Assembly (NCBI RefSeq): GCF_005144885.1
Contig: NZ_CP039690.1
Span: 186,001-250,000 of the forward strand
Direction: 5' to 3'
Source of the DNA: Phreatobacter stygius
Lineage (GTDB): Bacteria; Pseudomonadota; Alphaproteobacteria; Rhizobiales; Phreatobacteraceae
Length of the DNA stretch: 64,000 nucleotides
In this document: in pieces, positions 16,001 through 24,471 of the stretch
How positions within the stretch are numbered: the stretch's first letter is position 1
How the letters are laid out: each line of letters begins with the position of its first letter
Notes under the pieces: model-generated
Databases searched by the model: none
What the model was told of the DNA's origin: nothing
What the model saw: the letters and a program-made list of their open reading frames with translations, nothing else
Translations under genes and position numbers: made by a program

Positions 16001-17668
16001 CTGGCCGGCGGCGCCCTGACCAAGACCGGCGCCGGCACGCTGACCTTGAACGGCCAGAACAGCTTTGCCGGCAGCACGACAGTCACTGCCGGCCGGCTGG
16101 TGGTCGGCGACGCCGGCCATGCCGGCGCCAGCATCGCTGGCTTCGTCACCGTCAATAGCGGCGCGAGCCTCGGCGGCATCGGCACGGTCGGTGGACTGAT
16201 GGTCAATGCCGGCGGCACGGTCGCGCCGGGCAATTCGATCGGCACCTTGCAGGTTCAGGGCAATATCGGCTTCGCCGCCGGCTCGATCTACCAGGTCGAG
16301 ATCGACCCGGCCGGCCAGAGCGACCGGATCGCCGCGAGCGGCATGGCGACGCTGGCCGGCGGCACGGTGGCCGTGACCAAGGCGCCGGGCGCCTATCTGC
16401 CCGGCCGGCGCCATACCATCCTGACCGCCCAGGGTGGCATTACCGGCCAATTCGCCGATCTGACCCAGAACCTGCCCTTCGTCGATCTCTTGCTCGCCTA
16501 TGGCTCAAACGACGTCTATCTCGATGTCGCCCGCAACCAGGTGGCCTTCCCGACCGTCGGCGTCACCCGCAACCAGGTCGCGACCGCCACGGCCGTGGAG
16601 GCGCGCGGCTCCGGCAACGCGCTCTATGACGCGGTGGTGCAGCAGGCGAGCGCAGCCGGCGCGCGTGCCGCCTTCGACATGCTGTCGGGCGAGCTCCATG
16701 CCGGCATCAGGGGAGTGCTTCTCGACGACAGCCGTTTCGTTCGCGAGGCGGTGACCGACCGCCTGCGCCAGGCCACCGCCGCCGCGGGCGCGCCCGCCCT
16801 GGCCGCCGGCCCGCAGCAGATGGCCTTGCTGACGCCGGGCAGCGACGTCGCCTTGTGGAGCCAGGCCTATGGCGCCTGGGGCCATCGGAGCGGTGACGGC
16901 AATGCCGCGGCGCTGTCCCGTTCGGTTGGCGGCTTCCTTGTTGGCGCCGACATGCCCGTCGGTCCGGATATCCGGCTGGGTCTTGCCGGCGGTTATGGCC
17001 GGTCGTCCCTCGGCATCAACGGGCGGCTGTCGGGCGCCGGCAGCGACGGCTACCATCTCGCGCTTTATGGCGGCGGCCAATGGGGCGCGCTCGGCATCCG
17101 GCTCGGCGCCGCCTCTACGTGGCACCAGTTGGAGACCCGCCGGACCGTCGCCTTTTCAGGCTTCGGCGATGTCGCGACCGCGCGCTATCAGGCGCGCACC
17201 GCGCAGGTCTTCGGCGAGCTTGGCTACCGGCTCGACCTCGGCGCGGCGGCACTCGAGCCCTTCGTCAATCTCGCCGCCGTGCGTCTCGATACCGACGCCA
17301 TCAAGGAGAGCGGCGGGGCGGCGGCATTGAGCGCCGGCGCCGGCAGCATGGGCGCGACTTACGTCACCTCTGGCCTGCGTGCCGCGACGAGCTTCGCTCT
17401 GGCCGGCTCCGCCGTCCTGGCGGCGCGCGGCACGCTGGGCTGGCGCCACGCCTTCGGCGATGTCAGGCCGGAGGCGACGCTGGCCTTTTCCGGCGGCTCG
17501 CCTTTCGGCGTCGCCGGCCTGCCCATTGCCAGGGATGCCCTGGTGGTCGAGGCCGGCCTCGACCTGGCGGTCTCCCCCGCCGTCACCATTGGCCTGTCCT
17601 ATGGCGGCCAGATCGCCCGCGGCATCACCGACCACGGGCTCAAGGGCAATCTCAGCTGGAGGTTCTAG
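13085..17668 (+). CDS. Glycosyltransferase-autotransporter fusion protein
   Basis: A single 1527-residue frame. Residues 10-365 form a GT-B, GT4-type glycosyltransferase: IYYFDIVHDYPSIGGVVEFS, NVVHDVQFAFLPDLF and the donor-site EGFNMPAAEA (E-x7-E). Residues ~387-413 are signal-peptide-like (ILLAGTMLSGAAALMPAMPA then RA|D). Residues 413-825 are an extremely glycine-rich passenger with recurring IVNSGTISGGAGG units. About 890 and 982 carry autotransporter-associated strand repeats (GAGTLTLNGQNSFAGSTTVT). Residues ~1255-1527 are a beta-barrel translocator ending GNLSWRF with terminal Phe. Translation from ATG 13085 fits a GGGAG Shine-Dalgarno 8 nt upstream. No conventional start codon lies suitably before the signal-like segment. 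Enzymes of this type usually glycosylate a separately encoded neighbouring autotransporter; here both are in one frame. A hidden frameshift cannot be excluded. Confidence 0.85.
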   Translation: MPVTRTTTPRPIYYFDIVHDYPSIGGVVEFSQTLFGQLKQRFGARLISVRHIAAGRAMMHSGTGLAYLDREKHVAARLAKADPDGIFVFPNFHSPIARGRHAAGPTIINVVHDVQFAFLPDLFEPSHLAWLHQAFAATRANADAIVFVSKTTRDQFIGRFGAPRRHRVIYNPVVATPGPGTGDRAAPVLLAVAHGDHHPHKNIDGLLGLFAGLAARRDDLRLLVTGHGRQAFQRHLAGLPAPLRERVVHLGHVERSALDRLYGSALAFLSLSRFEGFNMPAAEAACHGTPLILSDLPVHRELFGGSACLLDPLAPSVDAAARFLDQASARARPAWPRRQACSPDHAGAAYAQLIEAHAGRRLRSRTDRRQEAQASIAPTRPAHPAFGAQARILLAGTMLSGAAALMPAMPARADGGAGGGVMVIGIGYPWTGGAGGTGYAGGNGGAGQLAPFLIVGGGGGGGAAGGGAGGGGGGAGGTGTGGAGGTGGTALNLDGAAGANVNYGAGGGGGGYHGTGAGVPLLINLSPLRGGHGGNGGTIPTGINDGNGGGGGGAGGYGAVVTGAGLSRNTSSISGGHGGHGGGTDFGMAGGGGDGGIGALFEAPGASFSNEAGAMVTGGNGGMGGASAYYSGGAAGAGGTAVVMAGGSLDNAGAIRGGTGGEGGLATTAGAAGIGGAGIDGTSLAIVNRVTGTISGGTGGIGGTNGHIYGGANGGRGGAAIQGSALSIVNAGTVSGGAGGAGGNAPIGAGGSGAVGGAGIDGSHLTIVNSGTISGGAGGAAGLGPVAGLNGAAGTGGIGITGSFINIVNSGTISGGLAGDGTTQAAAIVFTGGTNRLELWAGSRINGVVDATAGVGNTLALGGTADGSFDVSAVGAAGQYRGFQAFEKTGSGTWTLTGATSAVTPWTLSQGSLSVASDASLGAAGSSLTFNGGTLRVTGTGFTSTARTIVWGANGGGFDIADGANTFTVDQSLAGGALTKTGAGTLTLNGQNSFAGSTTVTAGRLVVGDAGHAGASIAGFVTVNSGASLGGIGTVGGLMVNAGGTVAPGNSIGTLQVQGNIGFAAGSIYQVEIDPAGQSDRIAASGMATLAGGTVAVTKAPGAYLPGRRHTILTAQGGITGQFADLTQNLPFVDLLLAYGSNDVYLDVARNQVAFPTVGVTRNQVATATAVEARGSGNALYDAVVQQASAAGARAAFDMLSGELHAGIRGVLLDDSRFVREAVTDRLRQATAAAGAPALAAGPQQMALLTPGSDVALWSQAYGAWGHRSGDGNAAALSRSVGGFLVGADMPVGPDIRLGLAGGYGRSSLGINGRLSGAGSDGYHLALYGGGQWGALGIRLGAASTWHQLETRRTVAFSGFGDVATARYQARTAQVFGELGYRLDLGAAALEPFVNLAAVRLDTDAIKESGGAAALSAGAGSMGATYVTSGLRAATSFALAGSAVLAARGTLGWRHAFGDVRPEATLAFSGGSPFGVAGLPIARDALVVEAGLDLAVSPAVTIGLSYGGQIARGITDHGLKGNLSWRF

Positions 17669-17693
17669 GAGCGCGCGAAAGCCGGGCGATGCC

Positions 17694-18245
17694 TCAGACG
17701 GCGAGCCGCGTCACCCAGGCGACGTATTTGTCCATCCAGCCTTGCAGGAAGGCCTTGATGCCGTCGCCGGCATCGCCCGACGCGGTGAACAGATCGGCCT
17801 TGGCCTGGACGAAGGCCTCCGGCTGCCCGAGCGTCGGCACATCCAGATAGGCGAGCACGTTGCGCAGATGCTGCTGCGCCATGGCCGTGCCCAGCGAGCC
17901 AACGGAAATGCCGATCACACCGGCCGGCTTGCCGGCCCAGGCATTGTGGCCATAGGGCCGCGAGGCGTGGTCAATGGCGTTTTTCAGGACGCCGGGCATC
18001 GAGCGGTTATATTCGGCGGTGACGAACAACAGGCCCTGGGAGCCCGAGATCTCCGCCTTCAGCCGCTTGACTGCTGGCGCCTGGTTGCCGTCGTCGTCCT
18101 GATTGTAGAGCGGCAGGTCGCCGATCTCGACCTGATGGAACGAGAAGGTCGGCGGCGCCAGTTTGGCGATGGCGGTGGCCAATTTGCGGTTGAGCGAATC
18201 GCGCCTCAGGCTGCCGACCACGACGGCTATCTTGTACTGGGTCAT
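17694..18245 (-). CDS. NADPH-dependent FMN reductase family protein
   Basis: A 183-residue flavodoxin-like reductase. The FMN phosphate loop is GSLRRDSLNRKLA (the family's GSxRxxSxNxxLA), and the second flavin-contact motif is TAEYNRSMPGVLKNAIDHAS. This is the ChrR/ArsH-like/azoreductase group, which reduces quinones, chromate or azo dyes in the cytosol with NAD(P)H. ATG 18245 follows a GGGAAGG Shine-Dalgarno; an in-frame upstream extension looks non-coding. It is convergent with the autotransporter and divergent from the P1 peptidase. Confidence 0.92.
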   Translation of the reverse strand: MTQYKIAVVVGSLRRDSLNRKLATAIAKLAPPTFSFHQVEIGDLPLYNQDDDGNQAPAVKRLKAEISGSQGLLFVTAEYNRSMPGVLKNAIDHASRPYGHNAWAGKPAGVIGISVGSLGTAMAQQHLRNVLAYLDVPTLGQPEAFVQAKADLFTASGDAGDGIKAFLQGWMDKYVAWVTRLAV

Positions 18246-18481
18246 GAGAGCCTTCCCATCAAAAGCGGGGTGCAAGAGAGAGAGAGACTTGGACAAGCAC
18301 CCGGACTTTAGCCCTTGCCCGCCGCCTTGTCGTTTGCCTTCGGGCCGAACTGCGATTGCCGCCATGCAAGCCGTCGGCGGCCCGGCGTCGCGACGATGGC
18401 GGCGCGGCGCGATATCGGCGATAAGCGCCTCCGGCCGGCCACGCACGCCCGGCTCGCAGTCATCCGGAAGAAGCTGTTGCC

Positions 18482-19522
18482 ATGATCGCGCGCGCCCGTT
18501 CTCTCGGTCTCATCTGCGGCGCGCTGCCGCCGGGTCCCCTCAACGCCATCACCGATGTCGAGGGCGTCAAGGTCGGCCATCACACCTTGCGTGACGGCGA
18601 TCTCCTGACCGGTTTCACCGCGATCCTGCCGCATCCAGGCGACCTGTTCCGCGACAAGGTGCGTGCCGGTCTCGACATCATCAACGGCTTCGGCAAGAGC
18701 GCCGGCCTGGTCCAGGTCGCCGAACTCGGTCAGATCGAAACGCCGATCCTGCTCGGCAACACGCTGTCGGTCGGCACCGGCTTCAATGCGCTGGTCACCC
18801 GCGCGCTCGCCGCCAATGGCGATATCGGCCGCGACACCGGAACGGTGAACCCGGTCGTGCTCGAATGCAATGACGGCTGGCTGTCCGACATCCGGGCGCG
18901 GGCGCTGACCGAGGCCGATGCGTTCCAGGCCCTCGACGCGGCCAGGACCGGCCCGGTCGAGGAAGGCGCGGTCGGCGCCGGCACCGGCATGAGCGCCTTC
19001 GGTTTCAAGGGCGGCATCGGCACCGCCTCGCGCCTCGTCAGCCTCGACGGCCGCGGCTATACGGTCGGCGTGCTGGCGCTGGCCAATTTCGGCAATGCCG
19101 GCGACCTCGTCCTGCCCGACGGCCGCCGCCCGCTGCCGCCGGCGGGCCCGGCGCCGGGTGAGCCCGAGCGCGGCTCGGTCATCCTGGTGCTGGCCACCGA
19201 CATTCCCCTGGAATCGCGCCAACTCGCGCGCATCGCCCGGCGTTGCGGTGCCGGGCTCGCCCGGCTCGGCGCCTTCTGGGGCAATGGCAGCGGCGATATC
19301 GCCGTCGCCTTCACCACCGCCGGGCGCATCGGCCATCACGATCGCGCCGACCTGGTCGCGCTGGTGGCGCTGAACGAGAACCGCATCGACCTGCCGTTTC
19401 GCGCTGCGGCCGAAGCGACCCAGGAGGCCGTCATCAACGCGCTGCTGGCGGCACCGGCGACATCGGGCCGCGACGGCCATTGGCGGCCGTCCCTGGCCGA
19501 CGTGCTCCGCGCGCCATCCTGA
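18482..19522 (+). CDS. P1 family (DmpA/BapA-type) aminopeptidase
   Basis: A 346-residue Ntn-type hydrolase of peptidase family P1. Recognisable segments are NAITDVEGVKVGHHTL, the FGKSAGLVQVAELGQIETPI strand region, and the autoprocessing site GNGSGDIAVAFTT, where the Ser would become the N-terminal nucleophile of the small subunit after cleavage, as in DmpA and BapA. These enzymes cleave N-terminal D- or beta-amino acids from peptides. Length matches the family (about 350-370). It may be linked with the D-aminoacylase and carbamoylase genes in this window in handling non-standard amino acids, but it is not in an operon with them. Confidence 0.9.
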   Translation: MIARARSLGLICGALPPGPLNAITDVEGVKVGHHTLRDGDLLTGFTAILPHPGDLFRDKVRAGLDIINGFGKSAGLVQVAELGQIETPILLGNTLSVGTGFNALVTRALAANGDIGRDTGTVNPVVLECNDGWLSDIRARALTEADAFQALDAARTGPVEEGAVGAGTGMSAFGFKGGIGTASRLVSLDGRGYTVGVLALANFGNAGDLVLPDGRRPLPPAGPAPGEPERGSVILVLATDIPLESRQLARIARRCGAGLARLGAFWGNGSGDIAVAFTTAGRIGHHDRADLVALVALNENRIDLPFRAAAEATQEAVINALLAAPATSGRDGHWRPSLADVLRAPS

Positions 19523-19531
19523 CCCCGGCCC

Positions 19532-20011
19532 TCAAAGCCAGCGGCGCGTCCGGTCGAGCAGCGCCTCATAGGTCGCGCCGAACTTGCGCCGGAGATAGGC
19601 CTCCTCGCGCACCACGATCAGCCGGTCGAGCGCCAGCCACAACACCGGGGTGAGGATCACGCCCCATTCGAGCGAGAAGATCAGGCTGAGCCCCAAGAGA
19701 GCCAGCACCATGCCGAGATACATCGGGTTGCGCGAGAACCGGTAGGGCCCGCCGGTGACGATGGTCAGTGTCGGCTGGGTCGGAATGACATTGGTTCCGG
19801 CCTTGCCGAACAGCCTGACGGCACTGATGCCGAACCACAAGGCGGCGGCCAGAATGACCGCGCCGGCGATCACCTGCAGGTTGAAGCCGACCGGCGGCGC
19901 TAGGATATGCGGCGGCAGCCAGTCCAGGACGATGGCCAGGGCCAGGGCCGCGGCCGGCAGGACCGGTGGCAGCACCGGCAGCCCGGGATTGTCGTGATCG
20001 CGATCGGCCAT
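19532..20011 (-). CDS. Isoprenylcysteine methyltransferase-like membrane protein
   Basis: A 159-residue integral membrane protein with about four hydrophobic segments and the phospholipid/isoprenylcysteine methyltransferase signature GPYRFSRNPMYLGMVLALLG ('GpY...RHPmY.g'), followed by a C-terminal EEAYLRRKFGATYEALLDRT helix. This family binds SAM at the membrane interface; bacterial members mostly have no known substrate. It is convergent with the P1 peptidase gene (9 nt apart) and divergent from the monooxygenase. Confidence 0.88.
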   Translation of the reverse strand: MADRDHDNPGLPVLPPVLPAAALALAIVLDWLPPHILAPPVGFNLQVIAGAVILAAALWFGISAVRLFGKAGTNVIPTQPTLTIVTGGPYRFSRNPMYLGMVLALLGLSLIFSLEWGVILTPVLWLALDRLIVVREEAYLRRKFGATYEALLDRTRRWL

Positions 20012-20212
20012 GGCGTCCTCCGCGTTTGATCATGCCACAGATTGATGACCCACTGACGTCGCACAAGGTGGCACACGCTTGCCCGGAACGGTCGGGCACA
20101 GCGCCGGCCGGCCAACGCTTTCGCCGATCCCCTCGCCGAGCGCATTTGATCTTCCAACCCGTGCCGCCTCTGCAATAATGCCGGTGTACGCACGAGAGAG
20201 AAGATCGCAGCC

Positions 20213-21715
20213 ATGAGCATGATCAACGTGCCGGACAATGAGGCAACGCCACCGCTCGAAACCTTCGACGTCGTTGTCGTCGGCGCCGGGCTGTCAGGGG
20301 TCGGCGCCGCCTATCACCTGACCCGGCAATGCCCCGATCGACGCTTCGTCGTCCTGGAATCGCAGGAGAGCTTCGGCGGGACCTGGCTCACCCACCGCTT
20401 TCCGGGCATCCGTTCCGACAGCGATCTCTATACGCTCGGCTACCGGTTCAAGCCCTGGACCGGCCCGCCGATCGCCACCGCCGCCGAGATCCGCCGTTAC
20501 ATGGGCGAGGTCATCGCTGAGAACGGGCTCGCGGCGCATATCCGCTATCGCCACGCCATCGTTTCGGCCGACTGGTCGCCCGACGACAAGCGCTGGACCA
20601 TCGTGGCGGTCAGGACCGATACCGGCGAAAGGCTGCTTTTTGCCGCGAATTTCCTCTGGATGTGCCAGGGTTATTATCGCCACGCCGAGGGCTATACGCC
20701 TGACTGGGACGGCATGGCCGCGTTCAAGGGCCAGATCGTTCATCCCCAGACCTGGCCCGACGACCTGGATTATACCGGCAAGCAGGTGCTGGTGATCGGC
20801 TCGGGCGCAACGGCTGCGACGCTGGTGCCGGCCATTGCAGGCGATTGCGCCCATGTCACCATCCTGCAGCGCTCGCCGACCTTTTACCGCACCGGCCGCA
20901 ACGCCATCCCGATCGCCGACGAGCTCCGGCAATTGGACATCAAGGAAGAGTGGATCCACGAGATCGTCCGCAAGAAGATCCTCTACGAGCAGGCCGCCTT
21001 CACCCGCCGCTGCCTCGCCGAACCCGAAGCGGTGAAGGCGGACATGCTGGCCGATGTCCGGGCACATCTCGGGCCGGAGGCGGCGGTCGACCCGCATTTC
21101 ACGCCACGCTACCGGCCCTGGCGCCAGCGCATCGCCTTTGTCCCGAACGGCGATCTGTTCGCCACCATTCGCTCCGGCCAGACCTCGGTCGTGACCGACG
21201 AAATCGAGCGTTTCACCGAAGCCGGCATCCTCCTGAAATCCGGCAAGACGCTCACCGCCGACATCATCGTCACCGCCACGGGTTTCCACCTGAGCGGCCC
21301 CGGCGCCATCGATTTCTCGATTGGCGGCCAGGCCCTCGACTTCACCGATACGGTCACCTATCGCGGCATGATGTTCACCGGCGTGCCCAATCTCGCCTGG
21401 ATCTTCGGATATTTCCGCGCCAGCTGGACCTTGCGGGTGGACCTGGTCGCCGACTTCGTCTGCCGGCTGCTCAACCACATGCAGGCGACCGGCGTCAGCG
21501 AGGTCCAGCCGGCCTTGCGCGCCGAAGACCAGGACATGCCGATCCTGCCCTGGACCGACCCGGAAGACTTCAATCCGGGCTATCTGATGCGCGGCATGCA
21601 TCTCCTGCCGAAACGCGGCGACAAGCCCGACTGGCAGCACAGCCAGGACTATTGGGCCGAAAAGGACCAGTTCCCCGCCATCGACTTCGCCGATCCGGCC
21701 TTCGTGTTCAAATGA
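20213..21715 (+). CDS. Flavin-containing (Baeyer-Villiger-type) monooxygenase
   Basis: A 500-residue two-dinucleotide-domain flavoenzyme. The FAD Rossmann motif is VVVGAGLSGVGAAYHL, followed by the FGGTWLTHRFPGIRSDSD segment. The Baeyer-Villiger/FMO fingerprint FKGQIVHPQTWP matches FxGxxxHxxxW(P). The NADPH site is VLVIGSGATAATLVPAIA. The C-terminal IVTATGFHLSG motif is also typical. This is the EtaA/type I BVMO-like clade, which oxidises ketones or sulfides in the cytosol. The upstream 200 bp contain no other gene. Confidence 0.9.
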   Translation: MSMINVPDNEATPPLETFDVVVVGAGLSGVGAAYHLTRQCPDRRFVVLESQESFGGTWLTHRFPGIRSDSDLYTLGYRFKPWTGPPIATAAEIRRYMGEVIAENGLAAHIRYRHAIVSADWSPDDKRWTIVAVRTDTGERLLFAANFLWMCQGYYRHAEGYTPDWDGMAAFKGQIVHPQTWPDDLDYTGKQVLVIGSGATAATLVPAIAGDCAHVTILQRSPTFYRTGRNAIPIADELRQLDIKEEWIHEIVRKKILYEQAAFTRRCLAEPEAVKADMLADVRAHLGPEAAVDPHFTPRYRPWRQRIAFVPNGDLFATIRSGQTSVVTDEIERFTEAGILLKSGKTLTADIIVTATGFHLSGPGAIDFSIGGQALDFTDTVTYRGMMFTGVPNLAWIFGYFRASWTLRVDLVADFVCRLLNHMQATGVSEVQPALRAEDQDMPILPWTDPEDFNPGYLMRGMHLLPKRGDKPDWQHSQDYWAEKDQFPAIDFADPAFVFK

Positions 21716-21828
21716 GGCGGCGGTTGCCCGATCCGATGGTTCCGCCGAGCCATGACCTCAGGCCGGGTCGCTTTGGCCGCCGGAAGCCGATCAGTGCTTT
21801 CCGTTCGATCGCCTGCGGATAGCCTTGG

Positions 21829-22275
21829 CTAGACCGCGGGCGCATCGGCGTCATTCCGCAGCGGATTGATGAAATCGATCTCCGCGAAATCCCTGGTATT
21901 GTCCGTCACGACGACGCAGTCATTGGCGGCGGCAATGGACGCGATGATCATGTCGAGGCTGCTGCGCGGCCGGCCGGCCGTCTTGCCATCGGCCATCAGG
22001 CGCGCCCAGATCAGACCCGCGCGTTCGTCGAATGGCAGGACGCGGCCGGCAAAGAGGGCTTGCGGGCCTTCCGGTCCGGCGAACCATGCCTCCAGTGCCC
22101 GGCGCTTGCGGCCCGGTGGCTTCTCCAGGATGCCGCGCTGGATCTCGGCTACGGTCAGTGAAGCGATGAAGAGGTCGTCATCCTTCTGCGCGCCCAACCA
22201 TGCAAGCAGGGCCTCGGATGGCTCCGGCTTGATGACATTGCTGATGACGTTGGTGTCGAGAAGATACCGCGTCAC
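21829..22275 (-). CDS. vapC: PIN-domain toxin (VapC/FitB-like)
   Basis: A 148-residue PIN-domain ribonuclease. Conserved acidic residues are visible in LLDTNVISNVIKPEPS (Asp at the metal site), TVAEIQRGI (Glu) and SLDMIIASIAAANDCVVVTD then NTRDF (two Asp). FitB/VapC toxins cleave tRNA or mRNA when released from their antitoxin. It is the second gene of a two-gene operon, overlapping the putative antitoxin by 4 nt, the normal arrangement. A C-terminal NPLRNDADAPAV tail extends slightly past the usual end. Confidence 0.92.
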   Translation of the reverse strand: MTRYLLDTNVISNVIKPEPSEALLAWLGAQKDDDLFIASLTVAEIQRGILEKPPGRKRRALEAWFAGPEGPQALFAGRVLPFDERAGLIWARLMADGKTAGRPRSSLDMIIASIAAANDCVVVTDNTRDFAEIDFINPLRNDADAPAV

Positions 22276-22571
22276 AGATCGACCTTGCGCCCTTCGACAT
22301 GGGGACGGCTAAGATCAAGATCACCGCCGACCAAGGGAGAGCGCCGGAGCGCAGCGAGAATACCGCCGGTCTTAGGCGGCTTGCCGGACAGGGTCCGGGT
22401 CACGGTCGCGCGGATCTCCATGGCATCCGGACCGTCTTCAGCGAGGCGACGCGCCAGCGATCGGATAAGGTCACGGTCGCCGTCGAGCCCGAGCACTTCG
22501 AAGCGCGCGAGGCCCCGCGCGCCGAGTCGAGCGCGATAGTTCTGGATTGCACGCTTCTGGGAGCTGTTCAT
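22272..22571 (-). CDS. Putative antitoxin of PIN-toxin module
   Basis: A 99-residue protein immediately upstream of, and overlapping, the PIN toxin. The sequence (NYRARLGARGLARFEVLGLD, then RSLARRLAED) starts with a short Arg-rich helix and a strand that could form a MazE- or RHH-like DNA-binding unit. The C-terminal half (KPPKTGGILAALRRSPLVGG) is basic and probably disordered, as expected for a toxin-wrapping segment. Assignment rests mainly on size, order and overlap. Such operons are normally autorepressed; no clear operator is seen in the 117 bp before the Lrp gene end. Confidence 0.8.
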   Translation of the reverse strand: MNSSQKRAIQNYRARLGARGLARFEVLGLDGDRDLIRSLARRLAEDGPDAMEIRATVTRTLSGKPPKTGGILAALRRSPLVGGDLDLSRPHVEGRKVDL

Positions 22572-22688
22572 CCCGTGTTCTCACTATTTCCAGTAATATA
22601 GCCAGAGAAGGCTTGTTCCGCAAGGCGAGCGCCGATATCCCGCTCGACCTGGCCCGGTCGCGCCGAGGGAATGGGTTCCCCCCGCCCC

Positions 22689-23219
22689 TCATCCCACCAG
22701 CGGCACGGCCAGCCCGACCTTCACCCGGTCCATGGCGACGAAGGTGCGGAACCGCTTGACGTTGTTATTGCCGAAGAACAGCCGGCGCGTCAGGGCCTCG
22801 TAGTCGCCCATGGTCGGCACCACGATGATCAGGATGAAGTCGGCCTCGCCGGTGACGTAATAGCACTGCTGCACTTCCGGCGCGGCGGTGAACTCCCGCT
22901 TGGCCGCGTCGATCAGCGCGGCGGTTTCACTGATCACCTCGACCTCGACGAAAATGGTGATCGGCTGACCGACCTGGGCCGGATCGACCAGCGCGACATT
23001 GGCCCTGATGACACCGGCCTCCTCCATGCGTTTGATCCGGCGCTGGACCGCCGGCGCCGACAGATTGACCGCCGCGCCGATCACCCGCTGCGGCGTGGTG
23101 TTGTCGCGCTGCAGGATGGCGAGAATGGCGAGGTCGAACCGGTCGAGTGCGACCGAAGCGGACTGTGTCTGGGCCAAGGATCGCTCCGGACGAAACAAAC
23201 TTGCATTTGGCGGCCCCAA
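22689..23219 (-). CDS. Lrp/AsnC family transcriptional regulator
   Basis: A 176-residue Lrp-type regulator: N-terminal HTH (LDRFDLAILAILQRDNTTPQ, RVIGAAVNLSAPAVQRRIKR) and C-terminal RAM effector-binding domain (VQQCYYVTGEADFILIIVVP). The N-terminal ~22 residues before the HTH are longer than usual, but no later start codon gives a full domain. It is divergent from the diaminopropionate ammonia-lyase gene with 64 bp between starts, the classic arrangement in which an Lrp protein controls an amino-acid catabolic operon in response to the substrate. Confidence 0.93.
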   Translation of the reverse strand: MGPPNASLFRPERSLAQTQSASVALDRFDLAILAILQRDNTTPQRVIGAAVNLSAPAVQRRIKRMEEAGVIRANVALVDPAQVGQPITIFVEVEVISETAALIDAAKREFTAAPEVQQCYYVTGEADFILIIVVPTMGDYEALTRRLFFGNNNVKRFRTFVAMDRVKVGLAVPLVG

Positions 23220-23283
23220 TTGCAGCGCTCATTTCGTCTGCCGCGCAATATGTTTTCAGCGTTTCCGAGGCGCGAGGACGGCG

Positions 23284-24471
23284 ATGTTTTATCTCAACCG
23301 GCACCCCGACCACCAGAAGCCCCTCGCCCCGGTGGACGCGGAAACGCTGGGCGTCGCCGCGGCCACCGAGGTCGAACGCTTCCTCGGGTTTCGCGACAAC
23401 CATGCCGAGACGCCGTTGCGCGCGCTCGACGCGCTCGCGACCGAGCTCGGCCTTGGCGCCATCCACCTCAAGGACGAGGGCTTTCGCCTCGGCCTCGGCA
23501 GCTTCAAGGCGCTGGGCGGGTCCTATGCGGTCATTCGCCTGGTGCTCGAAGAGGCGAGCCGCCGGCTCGGGCGGCCGGTCGATGTCGCCGAGCTGCAGGG
23601 GCCGGAGATCAGGGCCATCGCCCAAGCCATGACATTTGCCTGCGCGACCGACGGCAATCACGGCCGCTCGGTGGCGCAGGGCGCCGCGCTCGTCGGTGCG
23701 AAAGCCGCGATCTTCGTCCATGCCGGCGTCAGCGATGCCCGGGTCGCGGCGATCGCCCGCTTCGGCGCCGAGATGATCCGGGTCGAGGGCACCTATGACG
23801 AGTCGGTTGCCGAAGCCGCGCGGGTCGCAGCGGAGAAAGGCTGGACCACCGTCTCCGACACGTCCTGGCCGGGCTATGAGCGCATTCCAGGCCTGGTGAT
23901 GCAGGGCTATACGGCGATCATGCGCGAGGCGCTGCGCGGGCTTGACCAACCGCCGACCCATGTCTTCGTCCAGGCCGGCGTCGGTGGCATCGCCGCTGCG
24001 GTGGCCGGCCATCTCGCCATCGTGCTCGGCGACGCCAGGCCGACGGTCGTGGTGGTCGAGCCGGCGCGCGCCGCCTGTCTGTTCGAGACCGCCAAGGCCG
24101 GCCATCCCGTCAAGATCGCCCATGGCGAGCCAACGGTGATGGCCATGCTCGAATGTTACGAGCCCTCGCTGGTCGCCTGGCGGGTGCTGGCGCGCGCCGC
24201 GGATGGGTTCATGACGGTCGACGAGGACGATGCGGTGGCGGTGATGAACCGCCTCGCCCGGCCGGCCGGCAACGACCCTGTCGTCGTGGCGGGCGAAAGC
24301 GGCGGCGTCGGCCTTGCCGGCCTGATCCGCGCCGCCGCGGATCCCGCGATCAGGACGACGCTCGGCCTCGATGCCAAGTCCCGCGTCTTCGTCATCATCA
24401 CCGAAGGCGCGACCGATCCCGAGCGTTATGCTCAGCTGGTTCCGGCGCGGTCACCGGCGGCAAGAACCTGA
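23284..24471 (+). CDS. dpaL: Diaminopropionate ammonia-lyase
   Basis: A 395-residue fold-type II PLP enzyme. The Schiff-base lysine lies in LGLGSFKALGGSYA, the phosphate-binding and substrate loops in ATDGNHGRSVA and AGVGGIAAAVAGH, and the family-specific SDTSWPGYERIPGLVMQGYT segment identifies DpaL rather than threonine dehydratase. It converts 2,3-diaminopropionate to pyruvate and two ammonia. It heads a five-gene operon and is divergent from an Lrp regulator. A 13-bp tandem repeat covers its stop codon and the following spacer. Confidence 0.93.
   Translation: MFYLNRHPDHQKPLAPVDAETLGVAAATEVERFLGFRDNHAETPLRALDALATELGLGAIHLKDEGFRLGLGSFKALGGSYAVIRLVLEEASRRLGRPVDVAELQGPEIRAIAQAMTFACATDGNHGRSVAQGAALVGAKAAIFVHAGVSDARVAAIARFGAEMIRVEGTYDESVAEAARVAAEKGWTTVSDTSWPGYERIPGLVMQGYTAIMREALRGLDQPPTHVFVQAGVGGIAAAVAGHLAIVLGDARPTVVVVEPARAACLFETAKAGHPVKIAHGEPTVMAMLECYEPSLVAWRVLARAADGFMTVDEDDAVAVMNRLARPAGNDPVVVAGESGGVGLAGLIRAAADPAIRTTLGLDAKSRVFVIITEGATDPERYAQLVPARSPAART

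Noticed and set aside
18273-18287. Short GA dinucleotide run before the FMN reductase gene
   Set aside because: Only about six units, outside coding sequence; insufficient to suggest phase variation.
22999-23283. In-frame extension upstream of dpaL
   Set aside because: It is antisense to the Lrp HTH; ATG 23284 matches the DpaL N-terminus.
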